NCBI GenBank assembly: GCA_903858115.1
Contig: CAIOHR010000094.1
Span: 1 to 46,895, forward strand
DNA length: 46,895 nt
Direction: 5' to 3'
From: an uncultured Pirellula sp.
Lineage (GTDB): Bacteria > Planctomycetota > Planctomycetia > Pirellulales > Pirellulaceae
Shown here piece after piece: positions 7,917 to 16,747 of the stretch (its first letter is position 1; every line of letters starts with the position of its first letter). A program made the position numbers and the translations under genes. The notes beneath the pieces are model-generated. The model made no database searches. It was not told the DNA's origin and worked only from the letters and a program-made list of their open reading frames with translations.

Positions 7917-8846
7917 ATGGCGACTGCCGATTCGGTTCCTGCGTTGAAAGTTGAATCGAATCGGCAAGTTGATTCAGAATCGAATGTTCTCGGGCAGTTT
8001 ATCCCACTCCATTACCATTTCCAAATGCTGCAAGATCGTCAGCGACTTGCGGCATTTCGCAGCGCAATGGAACTGCATCTCCAGCCTGGGATGCATGTCG
8101 TAGAACTTGGCGGAGGAACCGGCATTCTATCGAGTTTTGCTGCCCGGCTAGGTGCTACAGTCACATGCGTGGAACGAAATCCGCAACTTGCGGCCTTCGC
8201 GCGAAATGCAATTCGCGAGAACGGACTTTCGAATCAGATTGAGGTATTGCTGGAGGATGCGAGCCAATACATTCCTGATAAGCCAGTCGACGCTGTCATT
8301 TGCGAGATGCTGCATGTCGGATTGTTACGCGAGAAACAGACCGAAGTAATCGCCGCTTTTAAACAAAACTATCAGAACCATTGGAACGAGCCCCTGCCTC
8401 GGTTCTTTCCCGAAGCTTCACGATTGATGCTGCAGCTCATTGAGCATCCGTTCGAATTCGAAGGATACTACGCTCCGTTGCCAATCTTCCAAAATCCCGA
8501 TCTTCATTCAAACGAAGGGTTGCGCGAACTGTCATCTTTGATCGATTACGAACACCTCTTTTATGATGAGCTGTTCTCGGACTCTATTCGCTGGTGTGGT
8601 ACCATCAACGTACAGTCCAATGGATTTCTTTCTGCATTACGGTTTGTCACGCAGAACTTTCTATCCGTTGAAGCAAGTGAAGAATCTCCGATATGGTCCA
8701 ATCAGTTTTTGATTGTCCCGTTACAAGATCCTTCACCTGTTGCGCAGGGTCAAAACCTAAAAGTTGAATTCGAATATCGCTATGGCGATCCGTTGGAAAG
8801 TTTGCAGCAGTCGATTCAAGTTACCTACCTGCCAATTAACGCTTAA
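7917..8846 (+). CDS. Protein arginine methyltransferase-like enzyme
   Basis: This 309-residue protein carries the PRMT layout rather than only a generic methyltransferase fold. The order is an HYHFQMLQDRQRL helix, the SAM-binding motif VELGGGTGIL, a post-I acidic residue (VTCVER), and a double-E loop with E130 and E139 nine residues apart as in PRMT1. A C-terminal region includes a beta-barrel-like segment (LIVPLQDPSPVAQGQ) resembling that of PRMTs. The usual THW loop reads PIW, so its His is missing. ATG 7917 follows GGGATGG at a good distance; in-frame ATGs at 7902 and 7875 are alternatives. Target proteins are unknown. It lies between a terminator and an intergenic region, so it is probably transcribed alone. 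Confidence 0.75.
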   Translation: MATADSVPALKVESNRQVDSESNVLGQFIPLHYHFQMLQDRQRLAAFRSAMELHLQPGMHVVELGGGTGILSSFAARLGATVTCVERNPQLAAFARNAIRENGLSNQIEVLLEDASQYIPDKPVDAVICEMLHVGLLREKQTEVIAAFKQNYQNHWNEPLPRFFPEASRLMLQLIEHPFEFEGYYAPLPIFQNPDLHSNEGLRELSSLIDYEHLFYDELFSDSIRWCGTINVQSNGFLSALRFVTQNFLSVEASEESPIWSNQFLIVPLQDPSPVAQGQNLKVEFEYRYGDPLESLQQSIQVTYLPINA

Positions 8847-9167
8847 ACTTCAATTATCGAAGCAACTTGCATGGGCGTTTGGACTACGCCTTGATCGTCG
8901 TAGACATCGTCGTGTTTGCGATGAAAAGCCTGCTTGCTCCGATGAATTGTAGCTCATGGATGCAGTCGCCCTTGACCGTAACACAACCTGGGAAGATCCT
9001 GTCGAACTGGGTGGGGGTGGGACTAGACTCGTGTATAATCCAAGAGGCTCAGACTTAGTCGAGTCACCGCTCGCTTTTCGTGGGATGATGGTCTTGCTTT
9101 TTGTCCCATATTACCATCATTGTGATTTCCTTGTCTCGGCTTCGGCCGATCAACCGAGTGTCAAATA
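8847..9167 (+). promoter_or_regulatory. Leader and promoter region of the S9 peptidase gene
   Basis: The 321 bases contain a perfect TATAAT at 9034-9039 without a good -35 box. The predicted leader of about 120 bases can form ATGATGGT (9085-9092) with ACCATCAT (9113-9120), a competing TGGGA/TCCCA pairing (9081-9085 with 9104-9108), and a CTCGG/CCGAG stem (9135-9139 with 9154-9158) ending 9 bases before the start codon. No Shine-Dalgarno is evident. Regulation by these structures is speculative. Confidence 0.4.
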
Positions 9168-11579
9168 ATGCTTCGAAGATTTTTATCTCCAACACATGTA
9201 TTGTTTATTCCGCTTATGACCGTTGCGCCTCTTTTTGCAGATACCGGATACCAGCTTCCCCCGAAAGAGATTGTCGATATTATCGATGTAAAGCCGGAGC
9301 CTTCGATTTCGATGAGTCCCGACGCCTCATGCATGCTGTTCGCTGATAGAGATTCGATGCCAGACATCGCCGACTTTGCCCGTCGTATAGTTCCGCTGGC
9401 AGGGATGAGAATCGACCCTGTTACGAATTCCGATTTCCAAACAGACTTCTATCGCGGTCTATCGTTTCGGTTTCGGAGTGCAGACTCCCCACTCGTTCCC
9501 ATTCCAATCCCAGCCCCCGTAAAGTTATCTGGCATTAGCTGGTCGCACGACTCGAAGTCCTTTGCATATACTTTCGAAACGACCAAGGGAACGGAATTAT
9601 GGTGGGCATCGATAGAGGCACCGGATAAACCAATCAAGCTTACGGACCAGCTCTCTGGCGTTCTGTTTGGATTCGATTGGATGCCAGATGGCAAACGAAT
9701 CTTGTGCGCACTCGTTCCAGAGAACCGTGGCCCCGAACCGACAGCTCCCGCAGCGCCACTTGGACCGAACATTCAAGAGTCGTATGGCAACAAATCACCG
9801 ACGCGAACTTTTCAAGATTTGCTTACAAATCCTCATGACGAGGCACTGTTCGATTACTTTGGCACAACGCAGCTTGCGATTCTAGAGCCAAAGCAGCAGC
9901 CTAGGCTTTTAGGGGAACCGGCGTTGTGGGCTTCAGCAATGCCCGCACCTGATGGCAAGCACTTGCTCGTCACGAAGATCAAACGTCCGTTTAGCTATCT
10001 TCAACCGGTGGGCTCCTTTCCGAAATCGATCGAAGTGATAGACAGTACCGGAGCCCTCGTGTATCTGGCTGCGGATATACCTCCGGAAGAAAATATCCCG
10101 ATTGAAGGAGTTCGATTAGGAAGGCGTTCATTGCAATGGCATGCGGGGCGACCTGCAACCCTAGTCTGGGTTGAGGCGCTTGACGGTGGAGATCCAAAGA
10201 ACAAAGTGCCACATCGAGACCAGATCAAGACGTTGGATACACCCTTTCGCGATATCCCCCGCGATCTGATCAAGGTAGAGCATCGGTTCAGCGGTTTGTC
10301 CTACTTTGCAGATCCGAATCAAGTAATGACTTCTGAGATTGATCGAGATAGACGGTGGATTCGATCGCTACTTTACGACTTGTCGAAGCCCAATGATACG
10401 CCGAAAGTGATCGTCGATCGCAGTTCGCGGGATCGATATGGAGATCCAGGCCGAATGCTTGCCAAGGCGGATACAACTGGTTACCCGATTGTTCAACAGT
10501 CCGGCGACTGGGTATGGCTCGTTGGGCAAGGAGCGACGCCTGAAGGTAATCTTCCTTTCTTGGATCGAAAGAATTTGAAGACCCTGGAGACAGAGCGACT
10601 TTGGCGATGCACTACAGGAACGCTGGAAAGCGTCGCTACGGTGTTGACGTCAACCGCGAATAGCAAGCCTCAGTTCATCACGCGTCGTGAATCGCCAACA
10701 GAACCCGCAAACTACTTCTTGCGCGATCTAGAATCAAACAAAGAGACGGCGCTCACGAATTTCAAAGACCCGACTCCACAACTAAGAGGGATCAAGAAGC
10801 AAATCGTCAAATACAAGCGGGCGGACGGAGTGCCTTTGTCAGCGACACTCTACTTACCTGCAGATTACAAAGAGGGTACTAAGTTGCCACTTATCGTGTG
10901 GGCCTACCCACTCGAGTTTAGCGACGCGAGCACAGCGGGCCAAGTGTCAGCGAATCCATCCGCGTTCACACGCATTAGCGGCATCAGCCATCTGGCATTG
11001 GTGACTCAAGGCTATGCAGTGATGGATGACGCGACGATGCCTGTGATTGGTGATCCAGATACGATGAACGATACATTTGTGGAGCAGATCGTTGGAGCAG
11101 CCCAAGCGGCAATCGATCATGCGGTTTCTCTCGGCGTTGCAGATCGCAACCGAGTGGGAGTTGGGGGACATAGCTATGGAGCATTCATGACCGCAAATCT
11201 ACTAGCGCATAGCCAATTGTTCAAAGCTGGAGTCGCTCGTAGCGGGGCTTACAATCGAACGTTGACACCGTTTGGCTTTCAAGCGGAGCGTCGACCGATT
11301 TGGGAAGCAAAAGAGGTTTATTCGAGCGTGTCTCCCTTCATGTATGCGGACAAGATCAAGACTCCCATATTGTTCATTCATGGTGAAAAAGATGACAACC
11401 CAGGCACCTTTCCGATTCAGTCACAACGGATGTACCAAGCAGTGAAGGGCAACGGCGGTGACGCTCGACTAGTGATGCTGCCACACGAAAGCCATGGCTA
11501 TCGTGCTCGGCAATCTGTTCTGCACACGCACGCCGAAATGGTGAATTGGTTCAATCGGTTTGTCCGCGATGCAAAATGA
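9168..11579 (+). CDS. Secreted S9-family serine peptidase (glutamyl endopeptidase-like)
   Basis: The protein has 803 residues, with a signal peptide in the first 24 (cleavage near FA-DTG), an N-terminal beta-propeller, and a C-terminal alpha/beta-hydrolase domain from about residue 550. The catalytic triad is readable: S669 in GGHSYGAFM, D742 in GEKDDNPG and H776 in HESHGY. The SYGAFM nucleophile elbow, the TANLLAHS that follows and the DDNPGT segment resemble the S9D glutamyl endopeptidases of plastids and bacteria more than dipeptidyl peptidase IV. It should act in the periplasm or outside the cell on peptides. Specificity is inferred from resemblance only. The gene ends with tandem stops TGA TAA. 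Confidence 0.87.
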   Translation: MLRRFLSPTHVLFIPLMTVAPLFADTGYQLPPKEIVDIIDVKPEPSISMSPDASCMLFADRDSMPDIADFARRIVPLAGMRIDPVTNSDFQTDFYRGLSFRFRSADSPLVPIPIPAPVKLSGISWSHDSKSFAYTFETTKGTELWWASIEAPDKPIKLTDQLSGVLFGFDWMPDGKRILCALVPENRGPEPTAPAAPLGPNIQESYGNKSPTRTFQDLLTNPHDEALFDYFGTTQLAILEPKQQPRLLGEPALWASAMPAPDGKHLLVTKIKRPFSYLQPVGSFPKSIEVIDSTGALVYLAADIPPEENIPIEGVRLGRRSLQWHAGRPATLVWVEALDGGDPKNKVPHRDQIKTLDTPFRDIPRDLIKVEHRFSGLSYFADPNQVMTSEIDRDRRWIRSLLYDLSKPNDTPKVIVDRSSRDRYGDPGRMLAKADTTGYPIVQQSGDWVWLVGQGATPEGNLPFLDRKNLKTLETERLWRCTTGTLESVATVLTSTANSKPQFITRRESPTEPANYFLRDLESNKETALTNFKDPTPQLRGIKKQIVKYKRADGVPLSATLYLPADYKEGTKLPLIVWAYPLEFSDASTAGQVSANPSAFTRISGISHLALVTQGYAVMDDATMPVIGDPDTMNDTFVEQIVGAAQAAIDHAVSLGVADRNRVGVGGHSYGAFMTANLLAHSQLFKAGVARSGAYNRTLTPFGFQAERRPIWEAKEVYSSVSPFMYADKIKTPILFIHGEKDDNPGTFPIQSQRMYQAVKGNGGDARLVMLPHESHGYRARQSVLHTHAEMVNWFNRFVRDAK

Positions 11580-11702
11580 TAAATCGTCACCCGTTATAAA
11601 TCGTACGTCGGACGCCGAATCAACTCATCCAAGAGTTTATTCGGCTCCTCGGCGATTCGACATCTGTTTCTTTTCAAAGGACAATCTCCACGTTTAGCTT
11701 CG

Positions 11703-11948
11703 ATGGTCGCCGGCATAACCGCAGTTGCGTTTTGGTTATTGATGTTTGTCGTCAGACTTTCGGATCCCATTGTTGCTCCAGACGATTTGGTATGGGGTGC
11801 ACTCTGTTCATGCATTATGGGCGTTCCCATCGGCTACCTTGCGGGCGCAACGGTCGGCGGTGTCTTTCTTGTCTCCGACGTGCTTCGGCGACAAGTCTTG
11901 AATCGACAATCCAAATCCAACGAAATAGGGGAAGATGAAAGTAGATGA
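11703..11948 (+). CDS. Small membrane protein, function unknown
   Basis: The frame encodes 81 residues with hydrophobic segments at about 3-18, 27-42 and 43-58 and a basic, polar tail (RRQVLNRQSK). It lies 124 bases after the S9 gene on the same strand and ends 11 bases before the convergent LRR gene. ATG 11703 is the first standard start, but the same frame stays open back to 11583, right after the tandem stops of the S9 gene, and reads like plausible protein (FKGQSPRLAS before the ATG). The true start may therefore be upstream at a rare codon such as ATT. The family was not recognised. Confidence 0.5.
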   Translation: MVAGITAVAFWLLMFVVRLSDPIVAPDDLVWGALCSCIMGVPIGYLAGATVGGVFLVSDVLRRQVLNRQSKSNEIGEDESR

Positions 11949-11959
11949 ACCTATGGTTG

Positions 11960-13240
11960 CTACTTTAAACGCACCTTGAGGCCAGGAACTTTCTTGTTGA
12001 GTTCCGTGATCGTTGCTTCAGAAACGGAGGTGTCGTTCAGGATCAAGTCCTTCAACTTGGTCATCGTTTGAAGCTTCAAAACCCCATGGTCTGTCACTTT
12101 CGTCTTGCCGAGGTGGAGGAACTCAAGTCCCTCAAAACTCTTTATCGACTCGATCGCGGAATCATCAATGGCGGCGATATCGTCCAAGTTCAACTTCTTC
12201 AGTGGGAGCTTGGTTAGAGATCCAATGCCTGATGGTGTGATTTTTGTTCGCAGGAGATTGAGATCTTCTAGTTTGGGCAGTTTACCGATCCCGACCAGCG
12301 CCTCATCTCCAACAGTTGATTCACTTAACTCAAGTGAAGTTAAGTTTTGGCATGCAAAAATCAGTCTCGCGACTCCTGAGGAGGTCACGTTCGTTCCGCG
12401 AAGACGCAGCTTCGTCAGCTCTTTTGCATTCTTGATACCAGCAAAAACCTCATCGCCGATCGGTACGCGAACCAGGCTTAGCTCCTTCAACTTGATGAAT
12501 TGTTGCAGGGTTGTGGCAGCCTCTCCTCCAGCGATGTTACAGTCTTGCAGCGAAAGAGCCGCCAACCCGCTCATGGACGTTAATTTAGCAAATCCGGTGC
12601 TTGAAATCCCTTTGCCGGAGAGGCTCAGATTGCGGATACGAGAAAGAGCTTGCAAGTGCGATACGCCTATATCGCTGATCTGGCATTCAGCCAGATCTAA
12701 CAACTCTAGCTGGGACATCTTGTCTAGAAAGCTCAGTCCGTCATCGCTTATGGCAGTCCGTGGGAGACGTATGCGTTTGAGAGTCTTTACGTTCGCTAGA
12801 CTCTTCAGTGATGCATTGCTCAACTGGCAACGATCAGCCGTCAGTTCTTCCAATGCTGCAAACTGCGCTATGATTTCGATCGTTTCATCGGAAGCCAGTG
12901 ATTGATCTATCTTTAATGTCTTCAGCGATGGCAATCGCTTAAGAGATGCGATCTTGTCATGCGTCGCGTTCGGTCCGGTGGCAGTGACACTCGTTAGCGT
13001 GGGCAACTCACTTAGAGCGGAAATTGCGGCGGACCAATCCTTTGCGCACTTCGAGAAGTCGGCGCTTGCAATGCTTCCATCTTTTCCTGGCTTCAACTCA
13101 ATCCCTGGCAAAAGAGATTGAATCGTTTCCATCATTTTTCTAACGAGTTCCTTTTGTGCTAAAACGGGAGAGTAAGTTGTTAGACAACATACGCCCAGAA
13201 GGGCAACAACCAAATAGGTTCGTGGAAAGAAATGTTTCAT
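11960..13240 (-). CDS. Secreted leucine-rich-repeat protein
   Basis: The 426-residue product opens with a signal peptide (MKHFFPRTYL, hydrophobic core, cleavage near VLA-QK at about 29). Then come about a dozen leucine-rich repeats of 23-25 residues, with the recurring pattern L-x-x-L-x-L-x-x-T-x-I-x-D-x-G, between about residues 85 and 420. Examples are LELLDLAECQISDIGV and LEFLHLGKTKVTDHGV. Such repeats form a curved solenoid for protein binding, and this is a common secreted family in planctomycetes. ATG 13240 was chosen over GTG 13279 because it directly starts the signal peptide. It begins 41 bases after the AmmeMemoRadiSam gene and is probably cotranscribed. No enzymatic domain is seen. 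Confidence 0.82.
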   Translation of the reverse strand: MKHFFPRTYLVVALLGVCCLTTYSPVLAQKELVRKMMETIQSLLPGIELKPGKDGSIASADFSKCAKDWSAAISALSELPTLTSVTATGPNATHDKIASLKRLPSLKTLKIDQSLASDETIEIIAQFAALEELTADRCQLSNASLKSLANVKTLKRIRLPRTAISDDGLSFLDKMSQLELLDLAECQISDIGVSHLQALSRIRNLSLSGKGISSTGFAKLTSMSGLAALSLQDCNIAGGEAATTLQQFIKLKELSLVRVPIGDEVFAGIKNAKELTKLRLRGTNVTSSGVARLIFACQNLTSLELSESTVGDEALVGIGKLPKLEDLNLLRTKITPSGIGSLTKLPLKKLNLDDIAAIDDSAIESIKSFEGLEFLHLGKTKVTDHGVLKLQTMTKLKDLILNDTSVSEATITELNKKVPGLKVRLK

Positions 13241-13281
13241 GATGTACGACTTGGAAAGGTGAAAAAAACCAGAGTGCAAGA

Positions 13282-16200
13282 CTAAGCGGGGACGATTAGC
13301 ATTCCAGCATAACCAACAACGCGTTCTTTATCGCCACCACGCATGGCGCTATTTTCATAACTTACAAGCTCGACACGAAACTTTTTCCCTAGAAAAATCA
13401 GGGTTTGCATCACGATGGCGGCAGGGACGAGTCCACACATGCTGATGGAGTTCTTTTGGCAAACCTCAGCCAAATGTTTGGGATCACCGGTTAACATTGC
13501 TTCGATCGCCAACTCGTCCCGCCGACGATTCTCTGCTTCCGCTTCGTAATGGTTCATATCGCTAGAGATAATGAGCAATGGCATTTTCTCTTGCTCTAGC
13601 AGAGCTTTGGCCAACTGATTACTCGCCCGTTCAATTTCATCCCAAGTAGCTCCACGAACCACCACAGCCGTCAGGTCAGGACGCTCTTCCATTGAGGTCA
13701 AGCTTTCTAGGATTGGAAGCTGAACTTCGATTCCGTGTTCTGTAGCATGCGCTCCAAAATCGAGTTGCATACCTTCGACCTCTTTTGCAATCGCGGCAGC
13801 TAAATCAAGATTCGCATTCCAGCTTCCTCCTTCTGGTATTGTCCAAGCACTCGAGGGGCATACAGCCCAATCACAGCCGTTCGTCGTGTGCTTTGGACCG
13901 ATGATCAATAGCGTTTGCGGCAACTGCACTCGGCTCCAAACATCCGCGGCTATCTGGCCACTGAATCGTAGACCTGCGTGCGGAGTCATGATTGCATACG
14001 CTTGAACTTTCTCGACACTCCCTGTTCTGGTTCGGAAACTATTCACTAATGCTTGTCGAGCAGCCCCGGATGCTGGGTAAAATCGATCTGCGACTGCAGG
14101 TAATCGAACTTTGCTTTCTGGAAAGGGCTGAGGCGCATTGCTTGCCAAGAGTGAGTTGATGGTCGACATGCAGGTCATCGAGAAAACGGCGACAGGATTT
14201 CTTCGAATTCGGAGAGGCAGTACCGCCTCCGTAACCAACTGTTGCACCGACTTATTTGCATCAAAGGCGACCGCGCAGCGATCTCCGTATAACGCGATCA
14301 CTGCACGATTCGCGGGGACCACCTCAGACATATCGCATTGGTTCATCGTCTCATGAACGACGTCACCATCCCAATCATCGACACCTATCGAGCCATGGTG
14401 AATAGGATCGAAAAGAACCGTGAGCTCGATCTCGATACTGACGTCTTCTTGAAAGCGTGTTTTGGATAGGGTCTCTGCGGCCGCCTTGCAGAGATCAAAG
14501 AGACTGGCTTGGAGTGCTGCACCGGGGCGAAGTGACGTTTGAATCCAATTCGCGATGGGCTTCCCGGTCTTCACATTTCGGACAGTCAATACAATGCCAT
14601 TTACAGTACCGTCCATGGCGTCCAAAGCGACGTAACTCGGAGTGCCACCTTTGGTCATGGCTATGATGTTGCTGGTGACTACCTTTTTTAGATTGAGAAG
14701 ACTCTGCATGGAGCCTGGGAGTTGTGGCGATGGCATCTTCTCTGGGAGCATGTCCGAGTCGATTTGTCCATCGACCACTAATCCCTCAAACGTTTCGAGT
14801 TGAATGGCAGGGTCAGTCCAGGCCGATTCGGGCAATCCCGCTTTGCGGCATACCCCTTCCAAGAACTGCTTGGGCGTCCAGTTTTGTTCGAGCGATACGC
14901 TCGGCAGGAGAAGCCCCGATTGATTGCCACGGGTGATTCGCAATCCGTGTTTTCCAACGTGAATTGCGCTTTCCCTTTCCGAAGCTGGAACCGTGGTAAC
15001 GATCGGTGCAGTCAGCAGTGAGACGCTCAAGGACAGGTAGGGAAGTTCTGTTGGCGAGATGGCGACCATTCGGTTATCGTCTTTGGCGGTGCGCTGTGCC
15101 GAACTCAAGATTGCTTCGCGCAAGGAGGTAGGTTTGCCAAGGAAACCACAACAACCGCGAAGCTGTTTTTTTCTTTTCAGTGTGGTAAAGAATCCGAAAA
15201 CGTTTTGATCCCCCAACTCACCGAGCTCACTACTCCAATCCGCTGGTAATTTGCGTCCGACCACGGAGTGCACGACGACTGACTGAGCCACTCGCTGGAT
15301 CACCGACTGTTGTTGCTCCGAGAGGTCGCTAATTTTTAACATCGACAACTTGACTGGGGGCGAGATGGCCATGGCATCCTCCGTGGACTGGTTGGATTGA
15401 GTTTTTATAGATTCTATCGTCTCGGAATTCGTCTTCGGTTCCAATACAGGCAAAGATAGCTGATGGTTTCGGGAATTGCGGGACATAGTTTGGAAAGAAA
15501 TCAGGTTTACCGGCTGTCGCTTGCGTCCCCACGTTCCTGGTCGCTCAGCAAATCGTCCCGACTGCTCTGCTCCGCATGAACCGCAAAGATTGCCTTGGAG
15601 GTTGTACCTACCCAGTTCATACCAATCCCTTTCGATGAGCAGTTTACCACAGTCATAACAATACGTAGAACCATGCTTGGGGTCGTTTACATTTCCAACA
15701 TATGGATAGCGAATACCCGATTGCTTTGCGATCGTGTAAGCTTCCAAAAGTCTCTCGTGCGGAGTTCGAGGTCGATCCATCATCCTGAAGTCTGGATGAA
15801 ACGCGGAGAAGTGAACGGGTATATCGACGCCCAGATGTTTCACAATCCAATCGCACATGCGCATCAACTCATCGGCACTGTCATTCGCACCGGGAATGAT
15901 CAAGTTGGTGATCTCGAACCAAACTTCCGTCTCATGTTTGAGAAACTGGAGCGTTTCCAATACTGGTTGCAATCGTGAATACGTGATTTTTTCATAGAAG
16001 GATTCAGAGAACGCTTTGAGGTCCACGTTTGCCGCATCGATACATTGATAGAACTCTCGTCGAGGCTCGGGCATCATGTAACCTGCGGTCACAGCGACCG
16101 TCTTGATTCCGCGATCATGGCAGGCCAATGCAGTGTCTATGGCATACTCCGCCCAGATGACGGGATCGTTGTATGTAAATGCGACGCTTCGGCAGTCAAG

Positions 16201-16569
16201 CTCATGGGCTGCGGTTGCGATAGTCTCAGGTTCCGCGATCGCGCTGAGTTTGGCTACCTCACGGGACTTGGAAATGTCCCAGTTCTGACAAAACTGGCAA
16301 CCGAGATTGCAGCCAGCGGTACCGAACGAAAGTACGCTAGATCCAGGAAGAAAGTGGTTTAGCGGTTTCTTTTCTATCGGATCGATACAGAATCCTGTGC
16401 TTTTGCCGTAGGTATCGAGGACCATTTGCTGATTCTCGATCTTGCGAACGAAACAAAAGCCACGATCTCCTTCCTTCATCCGACATTGGCGTGGGCACAA
16501 ATCGCATACGATCCGCCTGGGGCCATCCGATTGCGACTCGGTTTCAATATGCCACCATTTCCCGAGCAT
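13282..16569 (-). CDS. Single-chain AmmeMemoRadiSam protein (radical SAM + AMMECR1 + Memo)
   Basis: One uninterrupted 1095-residue frame joins the three members of the AmmeMemoRadiSam system. Residues 1-345 are the radical SAM enzyme: CDLCPRQC at 22-29, the cluster motif C87-x3-C91-x2-C94, and a CYDCG...CGSCG pair (304-333) that may bind metal. Residues about 415-605 are the AMMECR1 domain with LRGCCGFLG at 470. Residues about 621-810 look like a second, degenerate AMMECR1-like segment. Residues 820-1095 are the Memo domain with H864 (TPHAG), H894 (GPKHT), H945 (EHGIE), H1007 (DMNHY) and C1045 (MCG), matching the conserved His/Cys set of human MEMO1. The reaction of the system is not established. 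A linker at 346-414 contains an internal Met. It heads a unit with the LRR gene. Confidence 0.88.
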   Translation of the reverse strand: MLGKWWHIETESQSDGPRRIVCDLCPRQCRMKEGDRGFCFVRKIENQQMVLDTYGKSTGFCIDPIEKKPLNHFLPGSSVLSFGTAGCNLGCQFCQNWDISKSREVAKLSAIAEPETIATAAHELDCRSVAFTYNDPVIWAEYAIDTALACHDRGIKTVAVTAGYMMPEPRREFYQCIDAANVDLKAFSESFYEKITYSRLQPVLETLQFLKHETEVWFEITNLIIPGANDSADELMRMCDWIVKHLGVDIPVHFSAFHPDFRMMDRPRTPHERLLEAYTIAKQSGIRYPYVGNVNDPKHGSTYCYDCGKLLIERDWYELGRYNLQGNLCGSCGAEQSGRFAERPGTWGRKRQPVNLISFQTMSRNSRNHQLSLPVLEPKTNSETIESIKTQSNQSTEDAMAISPPVKLSMLKISDLSEQQQSVIQRVAQSVVVHSVVGRKLPADWSSELGELGDQNVFGFFTTLKRKKQLRGCCGFLGKPTSLREAILSSAQRTAKDDNRMVAISPTELPYLSLSVSLLTAPIVTTVPASERESAIHVGKHGLRITRGNQSGLLLPSVSLEQNWTPKQFLEGVCRKAGLPESAWTDPAIQLETFEGLVVDGQIDSDMLPEKMPSPQLPGSMQSLLNLKKVVTSNIIAMTKGGTPSYVALDAMDGTVNGIVLTVRNVKTGKPIANWIQTSLRPGAALQASLFDLCKAAAETLSKTRFQEDVSIEIELTVLFDPIHHGSIGVDDWDGDVVHETMNQCDMSEVVPANRAVIALYGDRCAVAFDANKSVQQLVTEAVLPLRIRRNPVAVFSMTCMSTINSLLASNAPQPFPESKVRLPAVADRFYPASGAARQALVNSFRTRTGSVEKVQAYAIMTPHAGLRFSGQIAADVWSRVQLPQTLLIIGPKHTTNGCDWAVCPSSAWTIPEGGSWNANLDLAAAIAKEVEGMQLDFGAHATEHGIEVQLPILESLTSMEERPDLTAVVVRGATWDEIERASNQLAKALLEQEKMPLLIISSDMNHYEAEAENRRRDELAIEAMLTGDPKHLAEVCQKNSISMCGLVPAAIVMQTLIFLGKKFRVELVSYENSAMRGGDKERVVGYAGMLIVPA

Positions 16570-16747
16570 CCTGGATCAATCCTTTCTTACGTTGACAATT
16601 CTCTACACAAAGAGATCCCAACTCGTTTCATTGTATTGCATTTCTAAGATATCGGATTGACTTGGAACCGAGAAGCAAAACGGTTTGTTTCCGCAACGAA
16701 AAAACCATCGCTAGATTAGAAGGTGACTCTGAGTTATCCTAAAGGAC

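Noticed and set aside
12105..12905. 266-residue plus-strand frame inside the LRR gene
   Set aside because: It is a serine-rich shadow of the repetitive LRR coding strand.
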